A stretch of 64,000 bases of DNA from NCBI RefSeq assembly GCF_029633865.1, contig NC_079212.1, forward strand, positions 81,808,672-81,872,671, read 5' to 3'. Source of the DNA: Lampris incognitus (lineage: Eukaryota > Chordata > Actinopteri > Lampriformes > Lampridae). Each line of letters starts with the position of its first letter. The stretch's first letter is position 1. Shown piece by piece: positions 33,163-44,527 of this stretch. Under the pieces are notes generated by a model. The model was given only the letters and a program-made list of their open reading frames with translations, was not told where the DNA came from and ran no database searches. Made by a program: the position numbers and the translations under genes.

Positions 33163-33986
33163 GTGTTTGTGTCCATGTATAGACAGGCCGACAGATAGCC
33201 AACATGAAGAATCCCAAAGAAATACAGAGTCCCGGTCCAAGTTGAGGAACTTTACGGAAGAACTTTGAGAATTCAACCTTTTTTGTAAAACTGTATAGGG
33301 GGGCAATACAGAGAAAGAATGTTTCAATAAACATTGCATAAATTATAAAATATTATCACATGTCTATGACATAACTACATAACATATGTAAATAACTGCA
33401 CATGACTGCATGTAAATAATAATTGTAGGCTACATAACTGCATGTAAATAGCTGTACGTAACCTAGGAATTACGAAATCACACATGACTTATGAACTAAT
33501 TGTAAATAATGTACGTATAACATAGATCAGTATGCTATAATATAGGCAGAATAAGGGCAGACAGAATAACGTGACATTTCTACCACGGAGCTGACACAAC
33601 TAACTAGCTACCGAAAGCCTGGCTGGCTAACTAGCTAACAGAAAATGGGAGAAGCTAACGTTACACATAGCTATTTTCATATTAACATGAATACAACGAA
33701 GTTCTTATGACGGACATCATCAATCACTTAAATAATGTCGCAACTGAACTTACAGACGATGCTCTCCAAGGCACAAACGTAGATAGAAGCAATAAACACA
33801 GGAGCTGGGCAAACATATGAAACTCCGCATGGAAAGCTGGACTGTACTGTTACCATGACTATCAGGCAGGAAACTATTTCCTGAATTTAAGTCACGTGAG
33901 GAAGGCTAGGGGGAGCAAATAAACTTCAAAATAAAAGTACTCTTCTCACATTCTAATAAAGTAACGTCACAGATATAACAGTGACA
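33163..33986. mobile_element. LTR-like insert with 6-bp target duplication
   Basis: An 824-bp block flanked by TCCTAC at 33157-33162 and 33987-33992. Deleting it with one TCCTAC restores the LINE B frame and gives a segment of the same length as in LINE A (up to TDTDPKGHFI versus TDSNGHFI). On the minus strand it starts TGTCACTGTTATATCTGTGA. Signals resembling AATAAA occur on the plus strand near 33330 and 33918. It has no coding capacity. A solo LTR is the favoured reading; another non-autonomous element is possible. Confidence 0.6.
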
Positions 33987-33992
33987 TCCTAC

Positions 33993-35883
33993 ACACAGAC
34001 ACAGATCCTAAAGGACATTTTATCTGTCAAATTGTCAGTTATGATAAAATTATTTTGATTATTGTTAATGTGTATGGATACAACTCTAATTTAGAAAATT
34101 CTCAATTCTCAATCTTGCAAGGAGAATCAAGAAAGTTCTAGATTCCATAATTGATGAAGCACAATCAGGATTCATGCCTAATAGACACATCACCAACAAT
34201 ATTAGACTAGTTTTAGATGTACTTGATTACTTACACCTAATTTCTGATAACAGCTTTTTGCTCTTCTTAGACTTCTTTAAAGCCTTTGACACGGTGGAAC
34301 ATACTTTTCTCTTTCATTCGTTAAAGAAATTTGGTTTAGGAGACTTTTTTGCAATACAATTAAAACCCTTTACAATAATGCCAACTGTTCAATCAAGCTT
34401 AAATATGGGTCATCTTCCAGGTTTGAGGTCAAACGTGGCGTTCGTCAAGGTTGCCCGATATCGCCATATTTATTTCTACTCGCTGCCCAACTTTTATGTG
34501 ACCATATTAAGTGTAGTAATCTGAAAGGTGTTTCTATTGCTGATAGAACTATTGTAATTAGTCAACTAGCGGATGACACCACTTTATTTCTAAAAGACAG
34601 CTCCCAAGTACCTTTAGCTATTAATATTATAGAACAATTTACTAAAGCTTCTGGCCTTCATTTAAATCTTAAAAAATGTGAATTATTAGCTATCAAAGAT
34701 TGTTGTGTTGATTCAATTCCCAATATTCAAGTTAAAAGTTCGGTAACTTATTTAGGTATCATTATAGATAAAAATTAATCCCAAAGATGTAACACTAACT
34801 TCAATCCAATAATCAACAAAACTAAACAAAAATTCAATCTGTGGCTCTTACATGGCCGAATTCTCCTCTCAAAGGCTGAAGGAATATCAAGATTAACATA
34901 TGCTGCACTGTCATTAGGTATAGATAGTCATATATGCAAAACAATAGATAAAATATTATTTGATTTTGTATGGAAAAACCGCACCCATTATCTTAGGAAA
35001 TCTGTTCTGATGAGCGAATACAATAATGGTGGCCTTCATTTTTTAGACTTTTCCACACTAAATTACACCTTTAAAATAAATTGGATCAGACGTTACCTTA
35101 TATGTCCATCTTCTCTTTGGAATTTCATTCCCCATTTTGTCTTTTCTTCAATTGGTGGTCTTAATTTTTTTGCTTCTATGTAACTATAACATTGACAAAA
35201 TTCCCCTCAAACTTTCTTCATTCCACAAACAAATGTTACTGGCATGGTGTCTAATTTACAAACACAACTTTTCTCCTCACAGGTTTTTTATTTGGAATAA
35301 TAGATATTTGCTGTATAAAAACAAATCTATCTTTTTCAAACAGTGGTTTGACAACAATATTCTTTTGATTAGTCAGTTGTTCAATCAACATGGGCAACTT
35401 TACAATTATGTTGAATTCATTCAACATTATAGATTCCCTGTTACACCTAAAGAATTTTCTATTGTTTTTGATGCTGTTCCCTCTGGTATTGTTTCAATTT
35501 TCAAAGGTGTTAATGTGAATGTTAATCTCCCTATATCAGTAGATGTAACTGAAACGACTGTTGGGAAAGCATGCTTTTCATGGAACACCAAGAACAAAAA
35601 CAAGATTATTCGTCAAATGTTTCAACAAGATATTATTAGCTCACCCTCTGCCTTATCTTATTGGTCTGCCTTTGTTGGTGAAAAAATTGTTTGGGAAAAA
35701 ATTTGGCTTTTACCTCATAAGTTCCTCTTGACTAATAAAGTAAAAGAAATATCTTTCAAAATTATTCATAGATTCGATCCAACTAATCAATATTTGCAGA
35801 GACTTAAGAAGGACATTGATGTGAGTTGTTCTCTCTGTGGTTTGTTTAATGAAACATTGGTTCATTTATTTTGGTCTTGCCCA
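33993..35883 (+). pseudogene. LINE B ORF2, reverse transcriptase segment
   Basis: DPKGHFICQIV and VYGYNSNLENS end the endonuclease part, then a deletion joins directly to RT: DEAQSGFMPNRHITNNIRLV (34155), FLDFFKAFDTVEH (34265), a degraded RQGCPIS block near 34445, and SQLADDTTLFLKD (34560; ADD pair kept). The long frame 35137-35889 continues with FSPHRFFIWNNR, FPVTPKEFSIVFDAVP and the zinc finger CSLCGLFNETLVHLFWSC, where gypsy cuts in. At least four frameshifts. Homologous to LINE A 22545-24320. Confidence 0.82.
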
Positions 35884-36301
35884 TGTTAGGGTTTGTGGAA
35901 GACCCCAAGCGCACGACACCAGACAGAGATGGGGTTAGCCGAAAACTGCCGTACTTTATTCAAACATAGGAAGGCAATGAGTGACAAGGAAAAAAACGGA
36001 AAGTCCAAGGGTGAAAAAAACTTGCGGGTAATCCAAACGGGAACAAGGCAGGATACTTCCACGGGGAAACCTTGCAAGGGAAAAACATGAACCAAGGGCT
36101 GGGATGAGTTCGTAGAGAAAAGGACCGTGAGAGGAGAGTCGCCGCTACTGCGGGGGGGGTTTAAAACATGAACTGACAACGGGCACGTGGGAGGCCACCA
36201 AACTTAAACCCAGCCCTGATGACTAAGTACGGCCCTGACGAACCGATTGGCTGCCGGCGTGGGGTGGGCGGGCCACGGCGCGGGGTGGGCGAGCCATAAC
36301 A
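35884..36301 (-). repeat. Gypsy 3' LTR
   Basis: 418-bp LTR (plus-strand reading TGTTAGGGTTTG...GAGCCATAACA). It is nearly identical to 40550-40942 apart from scattered substitutions and an extra ~24 bp near 36262-36285, a duplication of a GGGGTGGGCG block. ACTTTATTCAAACATAGG holds the inverse of an AATAAA signal, in keeping with minus-strand transcription. A purine tract (minus strand GGAGGGGGGGGGG) adjoins it at 36304-36320. Confidence 0.93.
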
Positions 36302-39300
36302 GTACCCCCCCCCCTCCACGGAGCCACCAGGCGACTTGCCCGGCTCGTCGGGATGGGAATGATGGAACTCAGTGAGCAGCCCAGGGTCCAGGATGAGCTG
36401 GCGGGAGACCCAGCTACGTTCCTCCGGACTGTAGCCCTCCCAGTCCACCAAATACTGGAACCCCCGTCCTCGGCGCCGGACGTCCAGCAGCCGGCGGACC
36501 TTCCACTGGGGGTGCCCATCCACGATCTCAGGGGGAGGCGGAGCCGGGGCCGGAGGCATCAGAGGACTGTGGGAGACGGGCTTAACCCGAGACACATGAA
36601 ATACGGGATGGGTCTTCAAGGAAGCCGGAAGCTAAAGACTCACCGCTGCGGGGCTGAGAACCTTCCTGATCTCAAAGGGGCCGACAAACCGGGGGTTCAG
36701 CTTCTTCGCGGTGGACTGAAGCGGGAGATCCTTCGAGGACAGCCACACCCTTTGGCCTGGTTGGGACGTAGGTGCTGGGGACCGGCGTCGGTTGGCTCCC
36801 CGACTGGCACGCTCAGCTGCCCGGAGCAGAGCGGCTCTGGTCACCTCCCAGACGTGACGACACCGGTTCAGATGGGCCTGCACGGAGGGAACCGCCACTT
36901 CCAACTCCTGCGCAGCAAAGAGAGGCGGCTGGTAGCCCAGGGACACCTCAAAAGGTGAGAGGCCGGTGGCAGAGCTGACCAGGGAGTTGATGGCATACTC
37001 GACCCAGGGGAGGAACCGGCTCCAGGAGCTGGGCTTCTTGGCGGCCATGCACCAGAGGGCAGACTCCACACTGGTTCATCCTCTCTGTCTACGTCCGTTA
37101 GTCTGTGGGTGATAGCCAGAGGAGAGACTAACAGAGGCACCCAACCCCTTACAAAAGGCCTGCCATACCTGGGAGACGAACTGGGGCCCTCGGTCCGAGA
37201 CGACGTCCAGGGGAAGGCCGTGGAGACGGAACACGTGGCTCGTCAGGAGGTCCGCCGTCTCAGAAGCCGACGGGAGTCTGGGGAGGGCCACCAGGTGCAC
37301 TCCCTTACTGAAGCGGTCCACCACTGTCAGGATCACAGTGTTACCCTGGGAGGGCGGCAGTCCGGAGACAAAATCCAACGCCACATGGGACCAGGGCCAG
37401 CTTGGAGTTGGGAGGGGCTGCAGCAGACCCGTGGGTGCCTGGTGAGAGGCCTTGCTGCGAGCACAGACGGAGCAGGCCCCTACGAAGTCCCTGACGTCGT
37501 TCCTCATGGTGGGCCACCAGAAACGCCGAGCCAGAAAGGTGAAGGTGCGGTGGACAACCGGATGGCAAGCAAACTGACTGGCATGGCCCCACTGGAGAAC
37601 CTGGGGCCGGACTGCGTCCGGGACGAATAGGCAGCGTGGAGGGACGTGGCTCGGGGCGGGATGGGAGCGCAACGCCTGCCTGACCACGGTCTCGATGCCC
37701 CAGGTAACCACGCCAACCACCCTGGCCTCAGGAAGGATGGGAGTCGGCTCCTCTGTAGCTGGCTCCCTCCTCGGGTGTTGTCGGGACAGGGAGTCTGCCT
37801 TCGTGTTGCGGTTCCTGGTTCCCGACATCGTAGTTCTCCTCGGCGGGGAGGAACCGGCCAGAGAAGAAGGTGCATGGGTGGACCTTCTGGTCAGACGCTG
37901 ACCACTGGGAGAGGACAGCCCCCAACCCGGTGTCCGAAGCGTCCACCTCTACGATGAACTGCCTCTTGGGGTCGGGGTGGAGCAGGACCGGGGCGCTGGT
38001 GAACCTCTCCTTGAGGGACTGGAACGCAGAGCGGGCAGCCGGGGACCAGATGAACGGCTGGGAGGGGGAGGTCAGCCTGGTGAGAGGTTCTGCCACGCAG
38101 CTGTAGTTCCGGATGAACCTCCGATAGAAGTTCGCAAACCCGAGGAAGCTCTGTAATTCCTTCCATGATGTGGGATCGGGCCAGTCCACCAAAGCCTGGA
38201 TCTTGCGGGGGTCGGCCCGGGTCTGTCCCCTCTCAACGACGAAGCCCAGGTAGTCAACAGAAGGGGAATGGAACCGGCACTTCTCTGCCTTGACGAAGAG
38301 CCGGTTCCGGAGGAGACATTCGAGTACCCGGCGGACATGCTGGACATGTTCCTCGAGGGTCCTGGAGAAGATGAGGATGTCATCGAGGTACACCACCACA
38401 AACTCGTCGAGCATGTCGCGGAGAATGTCATTCATGAGAGCCTGGAATACCGCCAGGGCGTTGGTGAGGCCGAACGGCATGACCAGGTTCTCATAATGAC
38501 CCCGGGGCGTCTTAAAGGCTGTCTTCCACTCGTCCCCCTTCCGGATCCGGACCAGATGATAGGCACACCGGAGGTCCAGCTTAGTGAAGACTGTAGCCTG
38601 GGTGAGGGGCTCAAGGGTGGAACTCATGAGAGGAAGTGGGTACTTGTTCTTGACGGTTATCTCATTGAGTTGGCGATAGTCAATGCAGGGTCGGAGGCCC
38701 CCCGTCCTTCTTCTTCACGAAAAAGAATCCAGCTGCCACCTGGGAGGACGAGGGCCGAATGAGCCCCGCTGCCAAGGACTTGGAGATGTACTCGTCCATC
38801 GCAGCTTTCTCGGGGATGGTCAGACTGTACAGACGACTGCTGGGAAGGGGTGCCCCAGAGTGGAGGTCGATAGCACAGTCATAAGGTCGATGAGGAGGAA
38901 GAGATTGGGCCCGGGTCTTGCTGAAAACCTCACCTAATTCAGGGGGAACAGAGGAGAGGTCGGGAGGCGGGGTACTAGGGGCACGTCGGGGGGATGGGGC
39001 GGGAGCAGCCTGGAGACATTGGGCATGACAGGAGGAGCTCCACTCCATGATGGTACCGGAGGCCCAGGCGATGTGTGGCTCACGCTGCACGAACCAGGGG
39101 CGCCCTAGGATCACAGGGACTAACGGGGACTGGATGATGTAGAACCGAAGTCTCTCCACATGGTTACCTGCCATGGTGAGAGAGACAGGGTGGATGCGTT
39201 GGGTGACGCTGGCCAGGCAGCGCTTGTCCAGCGCGAAGGCCTCCATGGGCTTCTCCAGCGTCTCTAGCGGGATGTTAGCCTGGGCCGCAAACTCCTAGTC

Positions 39301-39519
39301 CAGGAAACACTCATTAGCCCCTGAGTCGAGGAGTGCACCCACCGTGAGCTGCTGGTCAGCCCAGGCCAGGGTAACGCTAACTAGATGGTTCTGTGGGGCA
39401 GGACGGCGGGAACAGGAAAGTCGGCTCACTAGGATCTCCCGGGGCCCCAGTGAGCCTAGTCTTTTGGCCGAGTGGGGCAGCCGCTGATCAGATGTCCCTT
39501 CTGGCCACAGTAGAGGCAT
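36161..39519 (-). pseudogene. Gypsy pol: protease, RT, RNase H, integrase, chromodomain
   Basis: Read from 39519 down. Protease: ALLDSGANECFLD followed by a TAG at 39295-39297. [12 protein letters not shown], a frameshift near 38690, [27 protein letters not shown] and YLDDILIFS (catalytic YLDD). RNase H begins [15 protein letters not shown] but is cut after ENYDVGN near 37830 and resumes only at [11 protein letters not shown], losing ~60 residues with the remaining catalytic acids. Integrase (37076-37828): zinc-binding region, [14 protein letters not shown] and [12 protein letters not shown] (first two acidic residues), then a frameshift in the GYHPQTNG block that removes the normal third acidic context. 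C-terminus: [14 protein letters not shown], a chromodomain (36360-36480). Not functional. Confidence 0.9.
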
Positions 39520-40536
39520 TGACCCGCCTTGAACCGGGCCTCCCGTTCGGCCGGACTAAGGCGCGTGCGCCCCAGCTGCATAGGTTCTTCCCCCGCCGTG
39601 GTCTGGGGCGCGGGGGGAGAAACGGCCACAGGGAAAGTGGGGCGAATAGGAGTAGGGATCCTGTTAGGAGTGCTGGACAACTGGGGAATGGACGGAGATC
39701 CACGCAGGGCTCGCTCGCGCCTCCTCTCCCGAAGGCGTCCGTCGATGCGGATGGCGAGCTTGATCAGGTCCTCGAGGGAGGTGGGCTCCTCCCGGGTGGC
39801 TAGCTGGTCCTTGACAGCCTCGCTGAGACCTCTCCGGAAGGTGACCCGAAGTGACCGGTCGTTCCAGCTGCTCTCAGCTGCGGCCAACCTGAACTCCACC
39901 GAGTAGTCTGTGACACTGCCACTGCCCTGCTGGATACTGCTCAGCCGAGCACCAGCGTCCTGGCCACCGACTGGATGGTGGAAAACCTTCCGTAGTTCCG
40001 CCTCAAAGGCCTCGTAGGTGAGGCAGAAACTGGCCTTCATGGACCAGGAAGCAGTGGCCCACTGAGCTGCTCGGCCTGTGAGCAGGTTGGTCACGTAAGC
40101 GACCCGGGCAGCATCAGACGTGAACATGCTGGGTTGGCACAGGTCTCAAAGTCGCCATCAAACGGTCGTGGGCTGGAGAGGCAGGGCTCCCGGGGAACTG
40201 GGTTGAGCCCCATAGGGTTAACCGGGGCCGCGGGCCCAGGGGGCGGGTTACCCACGATCCAGGGGCAGGCTGGCCCTGCGGCTGGATGGTGAGAGCCGCC
40301 GTGATGGTTTGCAACTGCCGCAGGATCTCTGCTTGTTGGCTCGCCAACGCCGCCTGCTGCCTCGTTAGGTTACCCACACGGGCCTGGAGGGGCGGGACCC
40401 AAGTCTGAAGATCTGTCACCGCGGCGGAGGCCGCATCTAGCTGCTGGGTGTGGGAGTTAGTCAGGCGGATCTGTTCGATGAGGGCCGCTCGAAGCGGGCT
40501 GGCCGGTACGCTCTCCGTGTCGGCTGGGGTCGTCAT
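39456..40536 (-). pseudogene. Gypsy gag
   Basis: Starts at the ATG at 40536-40534 (MTTPADTESVPASPL), only 13 bases after the 5' LTR. A coiled-coil segment (AALASQQAEILRQLQ) follows, then a frameshift near 40130, the capsid core (FTSDAARVAYVTNLLTGRAA ... AAESSWNDRSLRVTF), EEPMQLGRTRLSPAEREARF and the CCHC knuckle CLYCGQKGHLISGC near 39500. Gag assembles the particle and binds RNA. The open frame upstream into the LTR (to 40863) is an artefact. Confidence 0.88.
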
Positions 40537-40549
40537 GGTCAGTTCGTAC

Positions 40550-40942
40550 TGTTGGGGTGTGTGGAAGACCCCAAGCGCACAACACCAGACAGAGATGGGG
40601 TTAACCGAAAACTGGCGTACTTTATTCAAACATAGGAAGGCAATGAGCGACAAGGAAAAAACGGAAAGTCCAAGGGGGAAAAAACTCGCGGGTAATCCAA
40701 ACGGGAACAAGGCAGGATACTTCCACGGGGAAACCTTGCAAGGGAAAAACATGAACCAAGGGCTGGGATGAGTTCGTAGAGAAAAGGACCGTGAGAGGAG
40801 AGTCGCCGCTACTGCGGGGAGATTACAACACGAACTGACAACGGGCACGTGGGAGGCCACCAAACTTAAACCCAGCCCTGATGACTAAGCTCGGCCCTGA
40901 CGAACCGATTGGCTGCCGGCGCGGGGTGGGCGAGCCATAACA
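40550..40942 (-). repeat. Gypsy 5' LTR
   Basis: 393-bp LTR, minus strand TGTTATGGCTCGCCCACC...CACACCCCAACA. The gag ATG lies 13 bases beyond its end, leaving no room for a standard tRNA-complementary primer site with the usual TGG start. Confidence 0.93.
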
Positions 40943-41235
40943 GCCCACACACTAAACAACTGTGGAGTAGGTTGTCTTGTTTGATTATTGATCGTATTTA
41001 CCCTCATTTCACGCTGAGTTGGAAAAATGTATTGTTTGGATATACTGAATTTGATAGGAACCTCGATTCTCAGTATTATTTAATCAATTTGCTAATTATC
41101 TTAACAAAATTTTATATTCACAGATCTAAATTCTCTAGCAAGAAACCTAATTTTCCTGAGCTGTCTGAGTATATCAAACAATATATTTCATCAATATCTG
41201 ATAGTGAAAATAAAAAAGCTGTAAAAACATAAGCA
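40943..41235 (+). pseudogene. LINE B ORF2 C-terminal end
   Basis: Resumes right after the gypsy duplication with HTKQLWSRLSCLIID, LSWKNVLFGYTEFDRN and LLIILTKFYIHRSKF, matching LINE A's SHVFWIDLNNLINN, QHVLFGLSQNEE and LLLIFAKFHIHCTKF. Stop at about 41230. Part of one gene with 33993-35883. Confidence 0.8.
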
Positions 41236-41258
41236 CTTTATGATTTACAAAATATTTA

Positions 41259-42876
41259 CACTACCGTTCAAAAGTTTGGGATCACATTGAAATGTCCATA
41301 TTTTTGAAGGAAAAGCACTGTACTTTTCAATGAAGATAACTTTAAACTAGTCTTAACTTTAAAGAAATACACTCTATACATTGCTAATGTGGTAAATGAC
41401 TATTCTAGCTGCAAATGTCTGGTTTTTGGTGCAATATCTACATAGGTGTATAGAGGCCCATTTCAAGCAACTATCACTCCAGTGTTCTAATGGTACAATG
41501 TGTTTGCTCATTGGCTCAGAAGGCCAATTGATGATTAGAAAACCCTCGTGCAATCATGTTCACACATCTGAAAACAGTTTAGCTCGTTACAGAAGCTACA
41601 AAACTGACCTTCCTTTGAGCAGATTGAGTTTCTGGAGCATCACATTTGTGGGGTCAATTAAACGCTCAAAATGGCCAGAAAAAGAGAACTTTCATCTGAA
41701 ACTCGACAGTCTGTTCTTGTTCTTAGAAATTAAGGCTATTCCATGCGAGAAATTGCTAAGAAATTGAAGATTTCCTACACCGGTGTGTACTACTCCCTTC
41801 AGAGGACAGCACAAACAGGCTCTAACCAGAGTAGAAAAAGAAGTGGGAGGCCGCGTTGCACAACTGAGCAAGAAGATAAGTACATTAGAGTCTCTAGTTT
41901 GAGAAACAGACGCCTCACAGGTCCCCAACTGGCATCTTCATTAAATAGTACCCGCAAAACACCAGTGTCAACATCTACAGTGAAGAGGCGGCTGCGGGAT
42001 TCTGGGCTTCAGGGCAGAGTGGCAAAGAAAAAGCCATATCTGAGACTGACCAATAAAAGAAAAAGATTAAGATGGGCAAAAGAACACAGACATTGGACAG
42101 AGGAAGACTGGAAAAAAGTGTTGTGGACAGATGAATCCAAGTTTGAGGTGTTTGGATCACAAAGAAGAACGTTTGTGAGACGCAGAACAAATGAAAAAAT
42201 GCTGGAAGAATGCCTGACGCCATCTGTTAAGCATGGTGGAGGTAATGTGATGGTCTGGGGTTGCTTTGGTGCTGGTAAGGTGGGAGATTTGTACAGGGTA
42301 AAAGGGATTCTGAATAAGGAAGGCTATCACTCCATTTTGCAACGCCATGCCATACCCAGTGGACAGCGCTTGATTGGAGCCAATTTCATCCTACAACAGG
42401 ACAATGACCCTAAACACACCTCCAAATTGTGCAAGAACTATTTAGAGCAGAAGCAGGCAGCTGGTATTCTATCGGTAATGGAGTGGCCAGCGCAGTCACC
42501 AGATCTGAACCCCATTGAGCTGTTGTGGGAGCAGCTTGACCGTATGGTACGCAAGAAGTGCCCATCCAACCAATCCAACTTGTGGGAGCTGCTTCTGGAA
42601 GCGTGGGGTGCAATTTCTCCAGATTACCTCAACAAATTAATAGCTAGAATGCCAAAGGTCTGCAATGCTGTAATTGCTGCAAATGGAGGATTCTTTGACG
42701 AAAGCAAAGTTTGATGTAAAAAAAATCTTATTTCAAATACAAATCATTATTTCTAACCTTGTCAATGTCTTGACTCTATTTTCTATTCATTTCACAACAT
42801 ATGGTGGTGAATAAGTGTGACTTTTCATGGAAAACACAAAATTGTTTGGGTGATCCCAAACTTTTGAACGGTAGTG
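41259..42876 (+). mobile_element. Tc1-like transposon
   Basis: 1,618 bp with inverted ends CACTACCGTTCAAAAGTTTG / CAAACTTTTGAACGGTAGTG, flanked by TA on both sides (41257-41258, 42877-42878). One transposase gene inside. Inserted in the 3' untranslated region of LINE B. A deleted and partly inverted copy of the same family is at 56411-57132. Confidence 0.95.
41671..42714 (+). pseudogene. Tc1-like transposase, one nonsense codon
   Basis: Cut-and-paste transposase of the Tc1/mariner superfamily. The full-length start is ATG 41671 (MARKRELSSET); codon 21 is TAA (41731-41733) where the relative at 56752 has GAA. From MREIAKK (41743) the remaining 323 residues are open: a paired helix-turn-helix (to about residue 105), a GRPR-like SGRPRCT hook, and the DD34E triad in TDESKFEV, QQDNDPKHTS and [14 protein letters not shown] single change separates it from an intact frame, and internal initiation would lose part of the first DNA-binding helix. 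Confidence 0.92.
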
Positions 42877-43029
42877 TAGTTAAGTATGTAATTTATTTGT
42901 TTTACTTTATACAATCCCCCTGGCGTATTTATGTTAATGTTGTATACATTTGATAATGTGACTATTGTTGATTGACATTGTTGTATACTATTTTTGTACA
43001 CTTTTGTTGATAAAGTTCTTTAAAAAAAT

Positions 43030-43042
43030 ACATCACACATTC
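43030..43042 (+). other. 13-bp insertion target, junction B/C
   Basis: ACATCACACATTC between the A-rich end of LINE B and the start of LINE C (ATGAGCGGTCGGGCAAGATG). Identical to 19861-19873 and 24789-24801. Confidence 0.65.
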
Positions 43043-43314
43043 ATGAGCGGTCGGGCAAGATGGCGGCCAGTGAACACGTGTTGCTTTGAGCTCCGCCAAG
43101 TTTCAAGCACCAGTTGCTTTAAGAGAAGAAAACACCGCGACATGTTACTCAAAAGCACCTCTGTTTGAGGAAAAGACACGGTGAAGACACCAGTCTAACA
43201 TACTAATACAAACTCTGACGAGCGCAACCAAATCAAAGCTACCCAGCCTGCTATAAGCTAACGTTAGCGGGCGTCAACTTGCCACAGCGAGAGAAGAGGT
43301 GGAGGAACATTCTG

Positions 43315-44110
43315 ATGGATTTGGAAGATGAAGGCTCATTCTCTCTGTGCTCGCCCTTACCTGAACCCCCGCGCCAAGTCCTAACCCCGAGGAAGTCTGC
43401 TCAGGCAGCCAAAGGGGACGAGGTGTCCAAGGCGGACACACTGACAGCTGTCCAGGAGGTAACGAGGCGTTTTCACCCCTCGAACAAAAGAAGTAAAACA
43501 CGGCAGGTATTGTGACGATTAAAGAAAATATGGAAGGGATCGAACACCAGACGAAGATAACGAATGATAAGGTGCAGGCAGTGAATCGGCGAATGGCTGA
43601 ACAAGACAGGAAGGCTGAAGGGGCGGAACGTTACCGTCCACGTCGGAATCTGAAACGTCTCAACCTCCCTGAAGCTATCGACGGAACCGCAGAGGACGCA
43701 AGGAAGCAGATCTTTGATATCTTTGGCCAAATTGCTCCAGATCAGAAAAAACAAACTCGGTTTTCTCATCGACACTGTACACCGGGTCGGACGCCCCAGG
43801 GAAGACGGAAGCGCAGGTCCGGTAATGATGCCGTTCACCATGCGCACCTTCAGGCAGGCACATGTGGGACGTTTCAGGAAACGCCGCGGTAATGAAGGAG
43901 AGGAGGCTCCGACTCGCAGAGGGTCTGACATACTGGGAGAGACAATGCCGGGAAAAACTTTGGCCGTTTGCTGACCAAGCACGCAAGGAGGGGGGGTGGG
44001 GTGGGGGACTACATGGCGTGGCGGCCCGGATGGGATCATTGATGGAAAAAGAGTCGCAGCAGATTCGATCAAGGACACGGTGTAAGTTTCACTTGACTCT
44101 GTTCCTACTT
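43315..44110 (+). pseudogene. LINE C ORF1, broken
   Basis: Starts MDLEDEGSFSLCSPLPEP, then frameshifts near 43510. A coiled-coil part reads KITNDKVQAVNRRMAEQDRK, followed by AERYRPRRNLKRLNLPEAID (RNA-recognition domain start). After a shift near 43720, LIDTVHRVGRPRE and MPFTMRTFRQAHVGRF, then LTYWERQCREKLWPFADQAR. Same architecture as LINE A ORF1. Three or more frameshifts. Confidence 0.75.
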
Positions 44111-44502
44111 TTCGTTCTGCTCATGAACGGATTAATGTTGGACCGGTAATAACAGGTTGGTTGACAGGTTAGTCTGTTGGTCTGTTTAAGTCTTCGGGTC
44201 AAATTGACCCGTTTTGAAATTTCAACATCAAGGAAAAGTATGTTAAAATGATTTTTTTCTCTATGAAACTTCTTCTGCTTGGCTTATTTACTGTACTAAA
44301 CATGTGATATGAAAATGGTACATTCATGCATCTGCTGCGCCCCCCCCTGCATCAACATAGTATAACACCCAGGGTCTTCGGGTCAATTTGACCTGGCCAT
44401 TGAAAGTAGAGGTTAAAAGGGGTCAGAAGTGAAATTTAGACCATTTCTTTCTTTGAAAATGTTAGACATATTGGTATTTTCTAGTAAACATTGCATTTTG
44501 AC

Positions 44503-44526
44503 ACACACACACACACACACACACAC
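44503..44526 (+). repeat. (AC)n microsatellite
   Basis: About twelve AC repeats within the piggyBac 5' region. Another (GT)n run is at 46275-46305 and an (AC)n run near 46729-46750. Confidence 0.9.
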
Positions 44527-44527
44527 A

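Larger units (their letters stand above)
35884..40942 (-). mobile_element. Ty3/gypsy LTR retrotransposon, nearly complete, chromodomain type
   Basis: 5,059 bp with two LTRs and gag-pol on the minus strand, inserted in LINE B. GCCCA flanks it on both sides (35879-35883, 40943-40947), a perfect 5-bp duplication. The internal order gag, protease, RT, RNase H, integrase, chromodomain is that of gypsy chromoviruses. The element is defective (frameshifts, nonsense codons, partial RNase H deletion) but structurally whole, so insertion is recent relative to its surroundings. Confidence 0.93.
24802..43029 (+). mobile_element. Tx1-like LINE B, split by four insertions
   Basis: One LINE spread over 18 kb. 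Its own segments are 24802-26004 (5' end, ORF1), 32768-33162 (endonuclease), 33987-35883 (endonuclease end, RT, C-terminus), 40943-41258 (last ~90 residues) and 42877-43029 (3' end with GATAAAGTTCTTTAAAAAAA). The gaps are an Academ-like element, an LTR-like insert, a gypsy element and a Tc1, each with its own target duplication. Removing them restores one collinear LINE of the same type as LINE A. Relative to LINE A about 1.3 kb is also deleted at 34115-34120, between endonuclease (VYGYNSNLENSQ) and RT (DSIIDEAQSGFMPNRHI). Confidence 0.82.

Noticed and set aside
40536-40863. N-terminal extension of gag into the LTR
   Set aside because: The frame is open by chance; gag begins at the ATG at 40536 beyond the LTR.
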